Positions 1 to 7,344 of a stretch of 8,733 nt of DNA are shown one piece after another. The first letter of the stretch is position 1; every line of letters begins with the position of its first letter. The notes under the pieces were generated by a model, which saw only the letters and a list, made by a program, of their open reading frames with translations, was not told where the DNA came from and did not search any database. The stretch spans positions 1 through 8,733 of the forward strand of contig JAEWFE010000212.1 in the NCBI GenBank assembly GCA_023389005.1, given 5' to 3'. A program made the position numbers and the translations under genes. Origin of the DNA: Bacillota bacterium (GTDB lineage: Bacteria; Bacillota; Bacilli; Lactobacillales; Enterococcaceae).

Positions 1-23
1 TAATAAAAAATGTGTATATAAAT

Positions 24-90
24 AATCCGAACGTTCATTGTTGATTTTATGAGTAATCAAGTTGAACATTCGGATTTTCTTTGTCTTTTA
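24..90 (+). terminator. Rho-independent terminator at the left edge
   Basis: The arms 24-37 (AATCCGAACGTTCA) and 63-76 (TGAACATTCGGATT) form a 14-bp stem with one mismatch and a loop of about 25 nt. A T-rich run (TTTTCTTTGTCTTTT) follows on the + strand, so termination is likely rightwards, ending a gene that lies left of the window. The same arm sequence recurs downstream of thrS near 7560-7612. Positions 77-157 show no gene. Confidence 0.6.
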
Positions 91-157
91 TTAATTATTT
101 ATTTCATCATAAGGATTTCTTTTTTTAATTATCTTGCTAAAATACTTTTGGGTAAGC

Positions 158-1257
158 CTCATTGCAGAATATGACACGGATAGTGCTGCAAATATTCTTC
201 GAAACGACCCTGTCTGGCAATTATATTTAGGGAAAGAAAAACTTGCTTCGCAGTCAACAATTTCACGTTTTTATGATTGTTTTACTCAAAAGAATATCGA
301 GGAATTACAAGCGCTCAATCAAGCTATATTAGATAAAGTCTATCCACTTCATGATGGCAGTGACTTCATCATTGATTTAGATTCTACACATACTGATACC
401 TATGGTCATCAAGAACAAGCGAATTACAATGCTCACTATCAAACGTACGGTTATCACCCACTCGTAGCCTTTGATGGAATGACAAGGTACTTTCTAAAGG
501 CCGAATTACGTGCGGGAAATCGTTATACTTCAAATGGTGTCAGGAAGTTTATTGAACCACTTCTTGCACACTATTCAAAAATCGATTCAAGTAAAAAATG
601 TTTAGTACTTGGAGATAGTGGATTCGCTACTCCGGAGCTATATAAACTTTGTGAAAATTCAGGAGCTAATTATGTTATTCGCCTAAAAAGTAATCGAAAA
701 CTGAATACACTCGGTGAAGAGAAAATTAGATATGGCAATAATGATTGGGGTAAAAGAGAAGTCTACTACTTCTCTAATCAATACCAAGCGGCATCATGGA
801 ATCATCCACGTAGAGTGTGTATCCAATCTGTTCGCGAAGCGGATGAGCTATTATTTCAACATACTTTTATTGTGACAAATTTAGATGAAGATGTCACAGC
901 TGAAGAAATTTTTGAGCTATACAATAAGCGCGGACAATGGAAAATTACATAAAAGAAGCTAAGAATGGCTTTTTCTTTGATAAAACAGATAGTCATACTT
1001 TTTTAAAAAATCATGCGCGAATGATGATTAGTGTCATTGCTTACAACTTGATTAATTGCTTAAAAAATATTGCCTTCGATCCAAAACACACAGGGATAAC
1101 GATTCAAACAATTCGATTAAAATTTTTCAAGATAGCTGGAAAATTAGTGAAGACTGCACGTAACATTTGTTTAAAACTTTCAAGCTATCACGTATATCAG
1201 GAAGAATTTTATCTGATATTTGAACGACTGAGGAAATGGACAACACTATCAGCATAA
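158..1257 (+). pseudogene. IS1380-family transposase, truncated and frameshifted
   Basis: This is a remnant of a DDE transposase that would cut and join the IS ends. Two pieces are readable. The first runs to the stop at 952 and holds DLDSTHTDTYG (first Asp region) and LGDSGFATPELY (second Asp). The second starts in another frame near 937 and holds MENYIKEAKNGFFFD (the Glu region). The join is marked by GCGGACAATGG, where the other copy has GTGGAACAATGG, so one A has been lost near 936. The N-terminal ~75-80 residues present in the other copy are absent, and the ATG at 134 lies in non-homologous sequence, so it is unlikely to be a genuine start. The piece ends at the natural stop at 1257. It is almost certainly inactive. 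Confidence 0.85.
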
Positions 1258-1456
1258 AAATAAAAAGAATGAAAGTTATTTAAAAATCTAACGGGTGGAG
1301 TCTGCCCAAAATTTGTGAATTATTGATAAATAGTGCTTAATAATCCCTTTTTTCAAAAAATATTTTTAGTTGGTATGCACACAACATGAAAAATTAGATA
1401 AAAAGTCATTTTTTACAGAAATTTGTTAGGGAATCTAGAGCTATGAATTATTCAGG
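158..1456 (+). mobile_element. IS1380-family element, 5'-truncated remnant
   Basis: This is the 3' part of an IS1380-family insertion sequence. It is co-linear with the complete copy at 5765-7439: the stretch from the shared CTCATTGC (158-165) to the right end is 1,299 bp here and 1,301 bp there, a difference accounted for by one lost base here and one extra base there. The right terminal repeat is intact at 1441-1456 and reads CCTGAATAATTCATAG on the minus strand. The first ~374 bp, including the left terminal repeat, the transposase start and its RBS, are missing; sequence left of 158 does not align. The 3' non-coding part (1258-1456) shares the block CTAACGGGTGGAGTCTGCC with the other copy but has otherwise diverged strongly, so the two are related elements and not recent duplicates. 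The element cannot move by itself. Confidence 0.85.
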
Positions 1457-1604
1457 TAGAAATATTTTGTATACTAATTTTTAAACAATGTCCAATCGTC
1501 CATGATTAATACCCCTTTCTGTTATACCAATCTTCTAATATGAACTCACTAGCCCCACCACTGTTATACTATTTTGATTATTTATATCCGGAATACTAAG
1601 CTAT
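1457..1604. other. Gene-free spacer between IS end and transporter stop
   Basis: These 148 bp join the right end of the left IS remnant to the end of the transporter gene. I see no convincing gene and no strong terminator for the operon. On the minus strand a short open stretch near 1510-1565 reads EFILEDWYNRKGY followed by a stop. The WYNRK string is reminiscent of the C-terminal region of IS3-type transposases, but it is too short to name. The bases directly after the IS end are TAGAA; without the element's other end they cannot be tested as a target duplication. Confidence 0.5.
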
Positions 1605-2825
1605 TTAGAATTTACGCATCATTGACGTAAAGAAGATACAAACCAAAAGCACAACTCCTAGAATTACTGACATAACAGTTAATTGTAAACTCGTTGCTAA
1701 TGCAACTACTGCTAGAGTTAATAAACTAGGAAAAACAATATCCACTAATCCAATAGCTGAATATATTGAACCCATTGATTCTTCTGGAATTAATTCAGCA
1801 AATCTTTTTTGTAGCCGTGGCGAAAGTAATCCATTTAAAAATGCGTTGATAGTGCAAAACAGTATAACTAATATAAATTGAGACAATGCAAATCCTAACA
1901 CTAGTGGTAGACAAAATACCTGAGTTAGAAGAACCAAGCTTTTTAATTTAATATTAGTCAATATCTTGCTACTAAGTATATTTCCTGAAATCATTCCAAG
2001 CATCCAACTAGTATTTAATAATGCCAAAGATTGCGAAACATTTAAATGAAAAAATGGCTGGGCTTTTAAAACTAAAACTACAATTGAAAATGTTGCAGAT
2101 AAAATAACTGTGCTGACCATAGCTGAAATTAATAAACTTATCAATTCAGACATTGAACACATCTTTTTAATTGACCCCCACATATGTTGACGATAATTTC
2201 TAAAATTAAAAACCTTTTGAACTGATAATCCTTCCTCATATTGTTTTAAACTTTTAGATATTAGCTTCCATCCAACAAAGGCAAACACAAACGTTAATAC
2301 ATTAACTCCAGCAACTAATTGAATGCTTATCCAACCGATTAATATACCTCCCAATCCATTACCAACAAGTCTGAAAACACTTTTACTAGCTTGAGCGAAT
2401 CCCATTGCTTCAGTCGTATCTTCCTTGATTACTCGCATATAGATTGGAGTTGACATAGATCCAGAAAAAGAACTAATCGTATCTGAAATAAGATTAATAA
2501 CACAAATAATTGCTACAACAATGATAGAAAACTTCATTCTTAATAGTAACAACATAACAAAACCATAAAGAAGCACCTTTATAATTGAAATCGCAATTAT
2601 TTTTTCAGTACGATTTTTCTGAAAGTCTGCAAATGATCCTATAAAAAAACTAAGGATAATTGGAATATTTTCAGAAATTGAGATTAATAACACTGCCAAA
2701 GGAGCAAATTTATATGTCGCAATATGTCCCATTAAGGCTAAGTAAAAAAGCGTATCTCCTATTTGTGACACCCAAGTATTTAACAACATTTGTCGAAAGA
2801 TACGATTATTTAAAAATACCTTCAT
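1605..2825 (-). CDS. MFS transporter, probable lanthipeptide exporter
   Basis: This is a 406-residue integral membrane protein of the major facilitator superfamily (drug/siderophore efflux type), the family's usual length. About 12 hydrophobic segments are visible, roughly at 12-34, 42-66, 76-96, 98-122, 150-170, 172-190, 228-254, 264-286, 294-313, 315-334, 352-375 and 377-400. The cytoplasmic loop after helix 2 carries a degenerate MFS motif A, GSFADFQKNR (63-72), with its Asp and basic residues. The central loop (about 190-227) is basic. The ATG at 2825 has a good RBS (GAGGAGGAA, about 9 nt upstream). The gene starts 35 bp after the synthetase stop and is probably cotranscribed. By position it probably exports the modified peptide or protects the cell from it; the substrate is inferred from context only. 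It is unusual because lanthipeptide exporters are commonly ABC proteins. Confidence 0.85.
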   Translation of the reverse strand: MKVFLNNRIFRQMLLNTWVSQIGDTLFYLALMGHIATYKFAPLAVLLISISENIPIILSFFIGSFADFQKNRTEKIIAISIIKVLLYGFVMLLLLRMKFSIIVVAIICVINLISDTISSFSGSMSTPIYMRVIKEDTTEAMGFAQASKSVFRLVGNGLGGILIGWISIQLVAGVNVLTFVFAFVGWKLISKSLKQYEEGLSVQKVFNFRNYRQHMWGSIKKMCSMSELISLLISAMVSTVILSATFSIVVLVLKAQPFFHLNVSQSLALLNTSWMLGMISGNILSSKILTNIKLKSLVLLTQVFCLPLVLGFALSQFILVILFCTINAFLNGLLSPRLQKRFAELIPEESMGSIYSAIGLVDIVFPSLLTLAVVALATSLQLTVMSVILGVVLLVCIFFTSMMRKF

Positions 2826-2860
2826 AATAAAAATTCCTCCTCATAATTTCTAAAAATTTA

Positions 2861-5419
2861 CTATAACTCAAATGGAAACTTCATATTGCTCAACGTCCAA
2901 TAAACACCTAAAGTCCCTGTCCCAAAATCAAAAAGATGCTCTCCTAATTGATCTCCATAAAATACTAACAAATCGTTCTCGTTTCGATAAGATCTAGTCA
3001 AAATAAGATCAAAAATTTTATTTTTTACAGTTTGATTCTCTCGATAATTTAATGTCTGCATAAGACTTGATAAACCATGACAATAACTTGTTAACATTTT
3101 CAAGTGTTGATTTGAAATAACTTCTTGAACTTTCTTAATTAAATCAACATTTTTTTCACTAACCATACACATATATAGCAGCAGACCAGATAACCCCTCA
3201 CACCAAGAAAGTTCCAAATTTCTTAACTGATTAACAGGTACCAGTCCTAACCTTTCCATATCTGCACCTTTAGTATCTTTTCCTATCGATTTCTTCCTAT
3301 CAAAAGTATCAAAAAGCGTATATACGAATTCTTCAATTTCTAAATAATAATCTGATAGTAAATCATCAAATTCATCTGTCTGAAAAACTTTTGCATACGA
3401 ATATAATAAATAAGCAATTCCAGAATATCCATGAGCAAAACTATAGTCAACTAATTTACAAAACGATTTTCTATTTTCTAAAGCATGTGAAAGTGGCGTA
3501 ATCTTATTATAAATAAACTGACAAATTCGGGGATTTTTTGTAATTATCGCATATTTTAATAAAGATAATAACATTCCTGATTTTCCCAATGCAAAATCAT
3601 TGCAGTGTTCCTTATCATAATTTTTGATAATCTGATTTGCTATCTTTTCTGAACATTTTAGATAATAAGTATCTTTTGTTTTTTCATATAGTAATAATAA
3701 ACTAAATAAAAATCCCCCATTTCCAAATAACAATGATTGATTGTACTTAAATTGTTGAGAATCAATAATCGGCATTACCGTAGATACCCATTCTCTAATC
3801 GGTTGTAAAGACTCTTTATTTGTATTATTCACAATAAAAAATATTTGTCCTGATAATCCGTGTTGAAATGAAACAGGACTAACATATTCACCAAAAGCTG
3901 TAGAAGGGGTAATTCTTCCGGTTTCTTTTATTTGCTGTTTCAACAAATAAGTAATAACTTTTCTTTTTTCCTCGTCTAAAACAATATGACTCATATTTGT
4001 AAGTGTATGATTATTTTCAGATACTGTATCTTTTATGAAAGATTTTCGTAACTTTTTGACTTTTACATATTCATTTTTACAACTTATTTTTAACAGATAC
4101 AGTAACCATTCATACTGGGTATCATCAATCAAACCATTTGTTTTCGAATGATAAAATATTATTTTAATTTTATCCAAAGCAGAAATCGATAAATAATCAT
4201 CTTTTTTTCCAAAAATCATTGGTGTTCCAGTTAAAATCGCAAAGCTAACCATAGAAAGTGAAAAATAATCTTGTTGCAATAAACTATCTGATTTTTTAGA
4301 ATCAGGATTTATCATAAAAGGAGTTTCTACTCTACGTTTTTTACTATCTATATGTGTAACGTTTTCTAAGTCAATCAAATATAGTTGCCACATCGAATAA
4401 ATAAGGTTACCTGGTGCTAAATCTACAATAGCAAGCCCTTCTTTGTGAATTTCATTTACAATGGAAACAAGTTGATTCACAAATTTTTCTCTTGCAAATT
4501 TTGAAATATATTTTGCATCAGAAAATTCTTTATTGTTGATGCCATTAATGTAAGTTTGAACTATGAAATAATCTCCGGCAGCATAAAATTCATCTACTAA
4601 TTTTGCAGTAAATTTTTTTGATTCTAATTGTTTTAATATTCTTGCTTCATTTTTTAATTCGTCTATTGCAAGCCACTCACCATTTAAATCATTGGATATA
4701 AATTTTCTAGCTTGTTTAATAATCACCTTTTGATTATTACTCTTTATTCTCGCAAGATAAACATTGCCACGATTTGATTTTTTCAATATTTTTTCAAACC
4801 TGTAATTATTTATTGCATTACTGTCTTCAATTTGTTCATCAAGTGTAAAATATTTTGCTTTCTCAGTTTCAGAAAATAAATCTTCAATCCCTTCTGGAAC
4901 CGTTGGATAATTAACTCTTTTATCCTCAATTAAGTTGCCATAACCATCTTTTATCAAAAAAACAATTTCTTTTGTTGACTCATTATATTTTTTTATTGAT
5001 TTATAGCCACCATATCTATAATGAACTGGTGAATTATTTCCACAGGAAAAATCAGATAATATTCTAGGTGCTTGAAAATCGGCTAATTTTTCATAAAGCA
5101 ACAAAATCATTTTTTTCGATTTTTCAGCATCAGAAGGATAGATGGTTATATACTTATTTGCTATTGCAGTTGTCTCTCTAGGGCTATTAATACATTTCAA
5201 AACTTCAATATTCTTAGCTACTTTAAAGTTACATTTTTCATCTTTCATTACTGTCGAAACTATCTTAAATATTTCGATACAATCTTTCATTTGTGAACTA
5301 ATATGTATTTTCCAACCTTGAGTCGGTATGTTATTATCAAAAAAATAATATCTCCAAGTTTCATTTTCTTTATACGATACAGAAACTTTTGTTAATTCCT
5401 TTTCTAAGACATCCATCAT
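2861..5419 (-). CDS. lanL: Class IV-like lanthipeptide synthetase (lyase-kinase-cyclase)
   Basis: This 852-residue cytosolic enzyme should phosphorylate Ser/Thr in a precursor peptide, eliminate phosphate to give dehydro-residues, and add Cys thiols to form (methyl)lanthionine rings. The lyase domain (about 1-200) has GWKIHI (35-40), KYITIYP (89-95) and SPVHYRYGGY (130-139). The kinase domain (about 205-470) has ATP-site Lys235 (VIIKQ), helix-C Glu258, catalytic HKEGLAIVDLAPGN with Asp333 and Asn338, and Asp350 in IDLE as the DFG equivalent; its Gly-rich loop is degenerate. The LanC-like cyclase domain (about 510-852) has FQHGLSG, FAHGYSG (His663), SWCEGLSG (Cys740) and SYCHGLS (Cys780, His781). 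The Cys-Cys-His zinc site is intact, which fits class IV (LanL); class III (LanKC) enzymes lack it. The RBS (GAGGGGGG) lies 3 nt before the first ATG and 6 nt before the second (5416), so either may be used. The length is normal for the family. Confidence 0.92.
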   Translation of the reverse strand: MMDVLEKELTKVSVSYKENETWRYYFFDNNIPTQGWKIHISSQMKDCIEIFKIVSTVMKDEKCNFKVAKNIEVLKCINSPRETTAIANKYITIYPSDAEKSKKMILLLYEKLADFQAPRILSDFSCGNNSPVHYRYGGYKSIKKYNESTKEIVFLIKDGYGNLIEDKRVNYPTVPEGIEDLFSETEKAKYFTLDEQIEDSNAINNYRFEKILKKSNRGNVYLARIKSNNQKVIIKQARKFISNDLNGEWLAIDELKNEARILKQLESKKFTAKLVDEFYAAGDYFIVQTYINGINNKEFSDAKYISKFAREKFVNQLVSIVNEIHKEGLAIVDLAPGNLIYSMWQLYLIDLENVTHIDSKKRRVETPFMINPDSKKSDSLLQQDYFSLSMVSFAILTGTPMIFGKKDDYLSISALDKIKIIFYHSKTNGLIDDTQYEWLLYLLKISCKNEYVKVKKLRKSFIKDTVSENNHTLTNMSHIVLDEEKRKVITYLLKQQIKETGRITPSTAFGEYVSPVSFQHGLSGQIFFIVNNTNKESLQPIREWVSTVMPIIDSQQFKYNQSLLFGNGGFLFSLLLLYEKTKDTYYLKCSEKIANQIIKNYDKEHCNDFALGKSGMLLSLLKYAIITKNPRICQFIYNKITPLSHALENRKSFCKLVDYSFAHGYSGIAYLLYSYAKVFQTDEFDDLLSDYYLEIEEFVYTLFDTFDRKKSIGKDTKGADMERLGLVPVNQLRNLELSWCEGLSGLLLYMCMVSEKNVDLIKKVQEVISNQHLKMLTSYCHGLSSLMQTLNYRENQTVKNKIFDLILTRSYRNENDLLVFYGDQLGEHLFDFGTGTLGVYWTLSNMKFPFEL

Positions 5420-5442
5420 ACTCCCCCCTCAAAATAAATAAA

Positions 5443-5461
5443 GGTCTAAATAGATTAGACC
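5443..5461 (-). terminator. Attenuator-like hairpin before the synthetase gene
   Basis: On the minus strand GGTCTAA-TCTAT-TTAGACC forms a perfect 7-bp stem with a 5-nt loop, followed by the T-rich TTTATTTATTTT and then the synthetase RBS. It looks like a leaky intrinsic terminator between the precursor ORF and the synthetase. Partial termination here would make precursor mRNA exceed enzyme mRNA, a common arrangement in peptide-modification operons. Confidence 0.6.
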
Positions 5462-5483
5462 CTTATTGCTAAATGAAATTAAA

Positions 5484-5530
5484 ATTAGAAAAAACAAAGA
5501 AACATACAGCACCACATCATTTTTTCTAAT
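5484..5530 (-). repeat. Perfect 11-bp inverted repeat after the precursor ORF
   Basis: ATTAGAAAAAA (5484-5494) and TTTTTTCTAAT (5520-5530) are exact reverse complements with a 25-nt loop. On the minus-strand transcript the stem begins 12 nt after the precursor stop codon. It is A/U-rich, so it is weaker than its length suggests. It may stabilise the 3' end of a short precursor mRNA or act with the hairpin at 5443-5461 as a two-step attenuator. The loop contains the start of an 11-codon ORF that I do not accept as a gene. Confidence 0.5.
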
Positions 5531-5542
5531 AAAACGCTAAAA

Positions 5543-5641
5543 TCAGCTACTTGTATATGTGCACGTAAAAATGCATTGCTCAAAAATTAATCTAGTTGGT
5601 TCTTCATACGGTAACTCTTCTAATTCTAACAACGATTTCAT
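5543..5641 (-). CDS. lanA: Candidate lanthipeptide precursor peptide (32 aa)
   Basis: This small ORF is the first gene of the operon. It has a strong RBS (AGAGGTGA, 5 nt of spacer) and a near-consensus promoter. The N-terminal half is acidic and Leu-rich: MKSLLELEELPYEEP (1-15) resembles class III leaders, whose ILELQ-type motif is bound by the synthetase. The tail, CIFTCTYTSS (23-32), has two Cys (23, 27) and five Ser/Thr (Thr26, 28, 30, Ser31, 32), and Thr16 sits before it. Dehydration of Thr/Ser and attack by Cys could give up to two rings. Most hydroxy residues lie after the Cys, unlike the usual Ser-xx-Ser-xxx-Cys class III pattern, so rings may run Cys-to-Dha/Dhb. No double-Gly cleavage site is seen. 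No homologue is recalled; the call rests on position, RBS, leader motif and composition. Confidence 0.75.
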   Translation of the reverse strand: MKSLLELEELPYEEPTRLIFEQCIFTCTYTSS

Positions 5642-5664
5642 AATATCACCTCTCAATAAATTTT

Positions 5665-5672
5665 AGCTAGCT
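5665..5672 (-). promoter_or_regulatory. Palindrome at the operon transcription start
   Basis: AGCTAGCT is a perfect 8-bp palindrome just downstream of the -10 box, over the predicted start of transcription (about 5673). The flanks (TTTTA on one side, AAAATT on the other) extend the symmetry imperfectly. The right half GCTAAAAT (5667-5660) also occurs, inverted, upstream of the -35 at 5734-5727. A repressor site is plausible; no regulator gene is in the window. Confidence 0.35.
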
Positions 5673-5679
5673 TAAAATT

Positions 5680-5708
5680 ATTAAAACATAATTAAAGTAA
5701 AATGTCAA
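5680..5708 (-). promoter_or_regulatory. Promoter of the lanthipeptide operon
   Basis: The -35 box TTGACA (5708-5703) matches the sigma-A consensus exactly. A 17-bp spacer leads to TTTAAT (5685-5680, five of six), preceded by an extended -10 TG at 5688-5687. Transcription should start near 5673, giving a leader of about 32 nt before the precursor ATG. The promoter lies in the operon's own DNA, about 57 bp inside the end of the right IS element, so it does not depend on the insertion sequence. Confidence 0.75.
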
Positions 5709-5727
5709 TAATTTAATTTTTGTATTG

Positions 5728-5748
5728 CTAAAATATGAAACATTTTAG
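5728..5748 (-). promoter_or_regulatory. 21-bp palindrome upstream of the -35 box
   Basis: On the minus strand CTAAAAT (5748-5742) and ATTTTAG (5734-5728) form a perfect 7-bp inverted repeat around a 7-nt centre, roughly 65 bp upstream of the predicted transcription start. That placement is typical of an activator site. The half-site CTAAAAT recurs at the transcription start. In sequence this AT-rich chance cannot be excluded. Confidence 0.35.
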
Positions 5749-5759
5749 AAAGTACATAA

Positions 5760-5764
5760 TTCCT
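5760..5764. repeat. Left target-site duplication of the right IS
   Basis: TTCCT directly precedes the terminal repeat at 5765 and is repeated at 7440-7444 directly after the other end. A short direct repeat of this kind is expected for an IS1380-family insertion. It shows that this copy inserted here as a single unit. Confidence 0.8.
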
Positions 5765-5981
5765 CCCGAATAATTCATAGCGCTGAATTAACTAACAAAT
5801 TTGACTAAATCAATGACCTTTCATGCATTAATTTCTGAACTTGCCTGATAAACTAATAGATTTTATAAAACAAAAACAAGAATTTACGTTTTACCTGGAA
5901 ATCTTTCTAATTTAAGGCAGACTCCACCCGTTAGTTTTTAAATAACTAATGTTCTATTTTTCTTTATACTGATTCAAGTGA

Positions 5982-7284
5982 CTAAATCTGCAGTCGTTCG
6001 AATATTTTATAAAATTCATCTTGATAAACATAATAGCTTGAAAGTTTTAAATGAATTTTACGGGCTGTTTTCACTAATTTCCCCGCTATCTTGAAAAATT
6101 TTAGTCGAATCGTTTGGATGGTCATGCCAGTTTGTTTTGAATCAAAGGCGATATTTTTTAAGCAATTAACTAAATGATAAGCAATGACACTTATCATCAT
6201 TCGTGCATAGTTTTCTATAAAAGTAGGACTATCGGTTTTGTCAAAGAAGAAGCCATTTTTAACTTCTTTGATGTAGTTTTCCATTGTTCCACGCTTATTA
6301 TATAGTTCAAAAATAGTTTCAGGAGATATGCTCTCATCTAAGTTTGTCACGATAAAGGTATGTTGAAATAATAGTTCATCCGCTTCTCGGACAGATTGAA
6401 TGCATACTCTGCGTGCATGACTCCAGGATTTAGCTTGGTATTGCACTGAAAAATAGTGGACTTCTCTTTTATCTTGATCAAGGTTATCATAGTTGATTTT
6501 TTCTTCACCAAGTTGGGTTAATCGTGCATTACTTTTTAAACTAATGACGTATTGTTCCCCTGCTTCTTCGCAAGGTTCATATAGTTCTGGTGTAGCGAAA
6601 CCACTATCTCCACGTACTAAAAGTTTTTTATTTGCGTTCTTTTTTGAATAATGAGTAAGTAAGGGGTTTGATAAAATCACCGACACCGTTAGAAGTATAG
6701 CGATTTCCTGCACGTAACTGCGCTTTTAGAAAATATCCAGTGACACCATCAAAGGCAACGAGTGGATGGTATCCGTATGTTTGGTAATGAGCATTGTAAT
6801 TTGCTTGTTCTTGGCGTCCAAAAGTATCTGTATGCGTAGAATCTAAATCGATGATAAAGTCAGTGTCATTATGAAAAGGATAGACTTTATCAAGAAGAGC
6901 CTGATTCATTGTTTGTAGTTCTTCAATATTCTTTTCGGTAAAACGTTCTAGAAAGCGAGAAATGGTGGATTGAGAAGCAAGATGTTCTTTTTCTAAAAGT
7001 AATTGCCAGATAGGATCATTTCTTAAAATATTGGCGGTACTATCTGTATCATACCCCGCAATGAGCTGAAGAAGAATTTGTTCTAAAAGACTTGTATTAC
7101 TGTGTTTAAAATAGCTACGAGTATCATGAAAATGGAGATATTGATTGGTTAAATATTTAAAAACAAGAAGATGCATCACTTGTTTGACTAAGACAAGTCC
7201 AGCATCGCTAGATAAGCAACCACCATCATGACTAATAGAAAGATTTGTATTGAAAAGTGCATCAATTTTGTGTACAGTATTCAT
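5982..7284 (-). pseudogene. IS1380-family transposase, single frameshift
   Basis: This would be a DDE transposase of about 433 residues. The N-terminal part (7284 to about 6660) opens with MNTVHKIDALF and SHDGGCLSSDAGL, typical of the family, and holds the first catalytic Asp region IIDLDST (144-150). The C-terminal part, in another frame down to 5982, holds VRGDSGFATPELY (second Asp) and KRGTMENYIKE (the Glu). The frames are broken near 6660: the minus strand reads CCCCTTACTTACTCAT, where one extra A separates Pro-Leu from Leu-Thr-His-Tyr-Ser, as comparison with the left copy shows. Without it the reading frame is continuous. The ATG at 7284 has an AAAGGAG RBS 8 nt upstream. Programmed frameshifting is not known for this family and there is no clear slippery run, so I regard it as a mutation or a sequencing error. 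Confidence 0.88.
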
Positions 7285-7287
7285 TAG

Positions 7288-7344
7288 AAGAACTCCTTTG
7301 TTTTGTATTTATTTGCACTTTTACTATAACAAAATGGAGTTCTT
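7288..7344 (-). promoter_or_regulatory. RBS-sequestering inverted repeat of the transposase
   Basis: AAGAACTCC (7288-7296) and GGAGTTCTT (7336-7344) are exact reverse complements. The transposase RBS (AAAGGAG) is in the first arm. A -10-like TATAGT (7328-7323) lies in the loop, although no good -35 is seen. A transcript starting in the loop would lack the upstream arm and leave the RBS free. A transcript entering from outside would carry both arms and hide the RBS. On the + strand the second arm is followed by TTTT, so it may also act as a terminator for leftward-to-rightward transcription. Confidence 0.6.

Noticed and set aside
134..157. ATG at 134 as the true start of the left transposase.
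   Set aside because: The residues before about position 158 do not align with the complete copy, and there is no RBS in the right place; the 5' end has been lost.
1480..1570. Minus-strand fragment EFILEDWYNRKGY as the end of an IS3-type transposase, and a nearby 9-codon ORF starting MDDW.
   Set aside because: Both are too short to support, with stops close on each side and no further matching motif.
5490..5525. Minus-strand 11-codon ORF, MMWCCMFLCFF, between the precursor and the synthetase.
   Set aside because: It lacks a good RBS, sits inside the loop and arm of an inverted repeat, and has no Ser or Thr, so it cannot be a lanthipeptide core by itself. A -1 frame extension of the precursor ORF would reach it, but I see no convincing slippery sequence.
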